From NCBI RefSeq assembly GCF_031877795.1, contig NC_133946.1, positions 8,531,144-8,595,143 of the forward strand: a stretch of DNA of 64,000 nucleotides. Direction: 5' to 3'. The position numbers and the translations under genes are program-made. Source of the stretch: Strix aluco (lineage: Eukaryota; Chordata; Aves; Strigiformes; Strigidae). Under the pieces are notes generated by a model. That model worked only from the letters and a program-made list of their open reading frames with translations, was not told the DNA's origin and ran no database searches. This document shows, piece after piece, positions 60,245-64,000 of the stretch. Numbering within the stretch: position 1 is the stretch's first letter; every line of letters begins with the position of its first letter.

Positions 60245-63200
60245 TTGTGTGCAAAGAGACTTTAAAAATAAGCAGGATAACCTGTTAGTAGAATGAAAAC
60301 TTGTTCAAAACACAGTATAGTTTGCTGAATGCCTGACTTAGGTCTGGCCACAAAGCCTCAGATGCACAGTTCAAACTGGAATATGGACACTTTCCAAACC
60401 ATAGACAGTCAAATCAGCCTGTGTTTATTGCAAACTTACTGTTGTGTGGCTATCAAAAATAAGACTTAAGAAAGCAGATGATTGAGGAGACAAAGCCAAA
60501 GAATAAAGCCTAAACCGTGCAATCCCACACCAATTTTTTTTTTTTAATATTATGATAATAGTAGGTCTGATAATCCATTATTACATCGTTTTAAATAAAC
60601 TAAGGTTTTTTCTAGTTACACATATATTTTATAAGGACCTTGTTGAATGCAATTGTATTTTTGATCATCTATCTTCAAAGTTTCCAAAACCCTGTTAATT
60701 TCCAAATAAACCTTTATAAAAAATACTTCAAATATACCTTTCAGATAATGTAATTTCATTTTTAAATAGAAAAATAAGGTCCGGAGCTGTGTCAGTGCAG
60801 CATGTGAAATGTTTACCTTCCATCACTTACAAAGGATAGCAGGGTTTTTTTCAGTAATTACATTTTATGTGTGGTGTGATATCATCTTTGAGTTCTTTCC
60901 ATGGTCTGTATTTTGCCAAAGCACATTTTGCCTATGGTAAGTTTTAGAAACTTTAACTTTTATTTAGTAGTTAAATTTGTCACATGCTGGACCTTGCATG
61001 GAAATTGCAGTTGCGTCACTGTTTGCTTCCATCAGTACTGGCTTAGGCCAGTTTAGGCTGTCAAAACAAATGATGACTAGTAAACCCAAATTTAATTGTA
61101 AACCAGAGGCGGGTTTTGATCTGATCTCTTTTTGGTAGAGCACAGGATGAGCATTGTCAGAGTGAAACTAGAGCAAATGTAGCGTGTAGCAACCCCCTTC
61201 CATAAGTGCTTAATCTGCCAAAGACATGTAGTTAGAGACAAGGGGGAACTGGATTTTCCATCCTGTGACATTTCTTAAGGTCCCAGTCTGGTTTTGGACA
61301 CAGTGAGAAGGCAGCAAGGTTTTTCAGTCATGAGAGACTTGGGAACAGCCCAAAGATAAGTGGCCGCAGCACTTGTCAAAAGACTCAAACTGTGGTTTTA
61401 TGCATGAGCGCCTTGACTGTATAATGTTTTGAAGAACCTCATCTTTCTTTCTGTTTAGTTCTGATCTTGAATTTTACAGATATGAAAAGCAGCTCTTGAC
61501 AAATATTTTGTGAAAGCTGGAGCATGTTTTGACAGATTTCTGGTTTTGAAAAACTGGCATTTCAGTTGAAACACTTTTGTCAAAAATAATTATAATAAAA
61601 TTCTCTACTAGATTGATGTGAATTCTGTGAATTCAGTGAGAAAAAAAAAATCCACTGATGAAAGGAGTGCATTGAGAAAGGGTGGTTTAGGTCTAGATCC
61701 ATTATGTCTCATTGAATTCAGTGATAATTCCTTGATTTCCCCAGCAAAAATACAGAAGTTTTTTCCAACCAAAATATTATGCATGTAACTGAGTGTGAAG
61801 ATTTAGCAACTCGTGTAGGGTCTCTGCCCACTAAAGAGGGAAATGGACGTAATAATTGCTTGAAACAAGCTATTTTGAACTTCGTAACATAAATTATAAA
61901 CATTTATGCTAAGCTTTTTTCCTTTGAGTGACTAAATATTTTTGGGTTTTTGTTTACTCACCATTAGGTGGACATTTTGGATATTACTAATCTTTTAATT
62001 AATTGATGCGATTAAATATCATGGCATATATGTGGTCTATTCTGCTACTTTTAGATCATGTTCTGATCACATTCCTAGTAAGAAATTCCCATAAATGAAA
62101 GGGAAGCAAAGATGTCTGCTGCTGAACATTGCAGCATACAGCAGCATATGGAGGTGGTAGCAGAGTGACAGCTCCGTAACTGTGAAGGTCTCATCAAGTC
62201 TCTTCTAAAATACGGATTTCTTCAGGTAATCACTTTTAAGACTGATTTATAAGTTTTTGTTTCATTTCCTCCTAATCTTTTTCACTCATTTTTGTTATTG
62301 TTTTTCCTATGATCTGTGTTCTTTTTTTGCTTTTAAATCTCACTTTTGGCTGTGAGGCCTTTGAGGATAAGCTAGAGTTTTACAAACACTTCTGGTTTTA
62401 TGGACACTGAAGTTATTCTCAAGAGAAGAAATATGTAATAAATGAAGTATCTTATTTCTGTCCTTGTTTTTCTTGATCATGGAAATGGGCATATCGAACT
62501 GACTCTAGTGGGAGGAGTATGTTTGCTGGGCATTTTCCAGTAGAAAACCAGTGAAGCAGGTGTTTGCTTTCCTTTGATTCAATGCAACATTGAATGATCT
62601 TGATATGTGCATATTATCGCTAGTTATGTGAAGCAGGAATTGACTTTGAATGTCAGATTTTGTCCTCTAAAGCTATTAATATCTTGATCTGGCTCTTTTT
62701 AAGTGGTATTTTGTTTTCAGTGTGATGTAGAATGCTTGTTCAGGAGATTTCACATATGTGAACTGGAGCAAGGTGCCTTTTGACTCTGATAACTATAGAA
62801 GGCACATGGTTCTGAGAGATAAGTGCTGGTCTTGAGTTTTTCTTCTTTTCTTAACAATGAACTGGGAACTTCTTGTTAGTCATGCTGACACCTGCAACTC
62901 TTTGCTGTTTTCTTTTGTAGATATCCTGACTTTTGAATATGTGGTAAATACAGTAAGTCAAATATCCTATTTTTTAATTCTATATTAATTTATGTTTTGG
63001 GCTATATTTCAAACTAATGATAACAGTGCATTTTTTATGATTATTTTTGTATTGTCTGCTTTGGTGCTTGTTAATTCACTTGATATTTTAAAATTTTAGG
63101 AATGTAGTAATATTTTAGGAGATAGACTGCTTTATAATTAGATGTGAAATCTGTTGCCTTACGTTTTAAAGGTCAGCAAGAATGAATAATGCATTCTTTT

Positions 63201-63595
63201 TTTTTTTTGCTAAACTACTTTTCAGTGGGCACTGACAACTAATTATGTAATACTTTAAAATCAAAATATGGAATTTGTCTTGGGAATAGTTTCAAATTAG
63301 AGGATTTTAATAAATATTTATAGCAGAAAAGAGTAATAATGTTGGTTATGTAATGAAAACATATGTTAGTAATAAAATATCACCCGTCAGAAATACTGTT
63401 CTATCATGCCATTGTTCTCTAGAGAGATGATTAGTTGAAAAATGTTTTTAACAAAATAAACTGAACAGAGAGGATGCTTTTATGTGTGATACAGCATACA
63501 TTCTTTGAAAAGGCAAATCATTAAAGATGTTGCCAGGCAGTAGGAACATCTGTTGTGTGAAAAAGTATATTTGGAAAAATCCATATAATAATTAT
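60245..63595. other. intergenic, no gene seen
   Basis: Very AT-rich. A 32-bp exon-like piece with AG and GTAAGT borders lies at 62,921-62,952, probably chance. No clear repeat. Confidence 0.5.
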
Positions 63596-63599
63596 CAAT

Positions 63600-63705
63600 A
63601 TATAGGCTTTACACAGTGCTTTGCCTCACTCACTCTCAAAATACTTTACAAAGGAGGGCAGAACAGCTATCTGTATTAAACTGCATTTTCTAAAATCTTG
63701 CCACA
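63600..63705 (+). repeat. MIR/ancient SINE-like relic
   Basis: CACTCTCAAAATACTTTACA, then AAGGAGGGCAGAACAGCTAT, then CTGTATTAAACTGCATTTTC. It corresponds to an amniote repeat with 'cactctcaaaacactttacaaaggaggtaagtactattatccccattttac'. Confidence 0.5.
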
Positions 63706-64000
63706 CACTGTTTTCATCTGCATGTAGATTCACTTTGCTTATGCTGTGCCATTAATTTTCTGTGGGAGGAAATCTGTCCTAAGAAGTGAAATCTAAGCAG
63801 GAAAGCACTATCCTTCCATCTTCAGCAACTGAAACGCAGAATTCCTTTGTGTGAATAACTGTAGTACCTATGAGGAGTGCCAAGTTGACAGCCGTGGCAT
63901 GTGGAACCATAGAACTGCTATTGACCCAGCAGCCGTCGTGGGAGTTCACCCAGCTTTGTGTCAGCCTGTCCCCAGCAGAGCCCAGCACCAGGCGCGAGGT
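63706..64000. other. intergenic, no gene seen; GC rises at the window edge
   Basis: The last 110 bases are GC-richer with several CpGs. A feature may begin beyond the edge, but nothing can be called. Confidence 0.4.

Noticed and set aside
62921-62952. 32-bp segment bordered by TTTTGTAG and GTAAGT
   Set aside because: Too short and isolated. Acceptor/donor pairs of this strength occur by chance at this scale.

Overview
The window is vertebrate nuclear DNA, most likely from a bird. Evidence: AT-rich noncoding DNA with small GT-AG introns, one CR1-type LINE fragment of the sort common in birds, a few very old amniote repeat relics, and otherwise low repeat content. A crocodilian or turtle is not excluded. 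The species cannot be named from the sequence.

Region 1 (about 1-22,835, + strand) is the 3' two thirds of TPCN2, which encodes two-pore channel 2, a lysosomal/endosomal cation channel. I resolved 20 coding exons, all with GT-AG borders and matching splice phases. They give 1,704 coding bases including the stop, or 567 residues, from the end of the first S4 segment to the C-terminus. Compared with about 752 residues in human TPC2, roughly 185 N-terminal residues lie on exons to the left of the window, as does the promoter. Key channel features are intact: the lysine patch for the phosphoinositide ligand, both selectivity filters (T-A-N and V-N-N), the isoleucine in the second S4 that accompanies voltage insensitivity, and two N-glycosylation sequons.

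Region 2 (about 22,836-25,090) follows the stop codon. The first canonical AATAAA is 2.2 kb after the stop. It lies in a 64-bp-period tandem duplication whose second copy supplies a GT-rich downstream element and a second hexamer (ATTAAA).

Region 3 (about 25,090-64,000) shows no convincing protein-coding gene on either strand. By synteny known from human (TPCN2 then CCND1, same orientation) this should be the gene-poor interval upstream of CCND1; that is inference, as CCND1 is not in the window. The interval contains several blocks that look like conserved noncoding elements, with retained CpGs and clustered homeodomain, TCF/LEF, octamer or E-box motifs: about 34.4-34.8, 47.5-47.8, 52.6-52.8, 53.1-53.8, 57.5-58.0 and 60.0-60.2 kb. 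It also holds CTCF-like motifs, MIR-like and other ancient repeat relics, simple repeats and an orphan but strong 3' splice site at 48,073. I found no undescribed protein system. The best leads are the putative enhancer blocks and the duplicated polyadenylation module.
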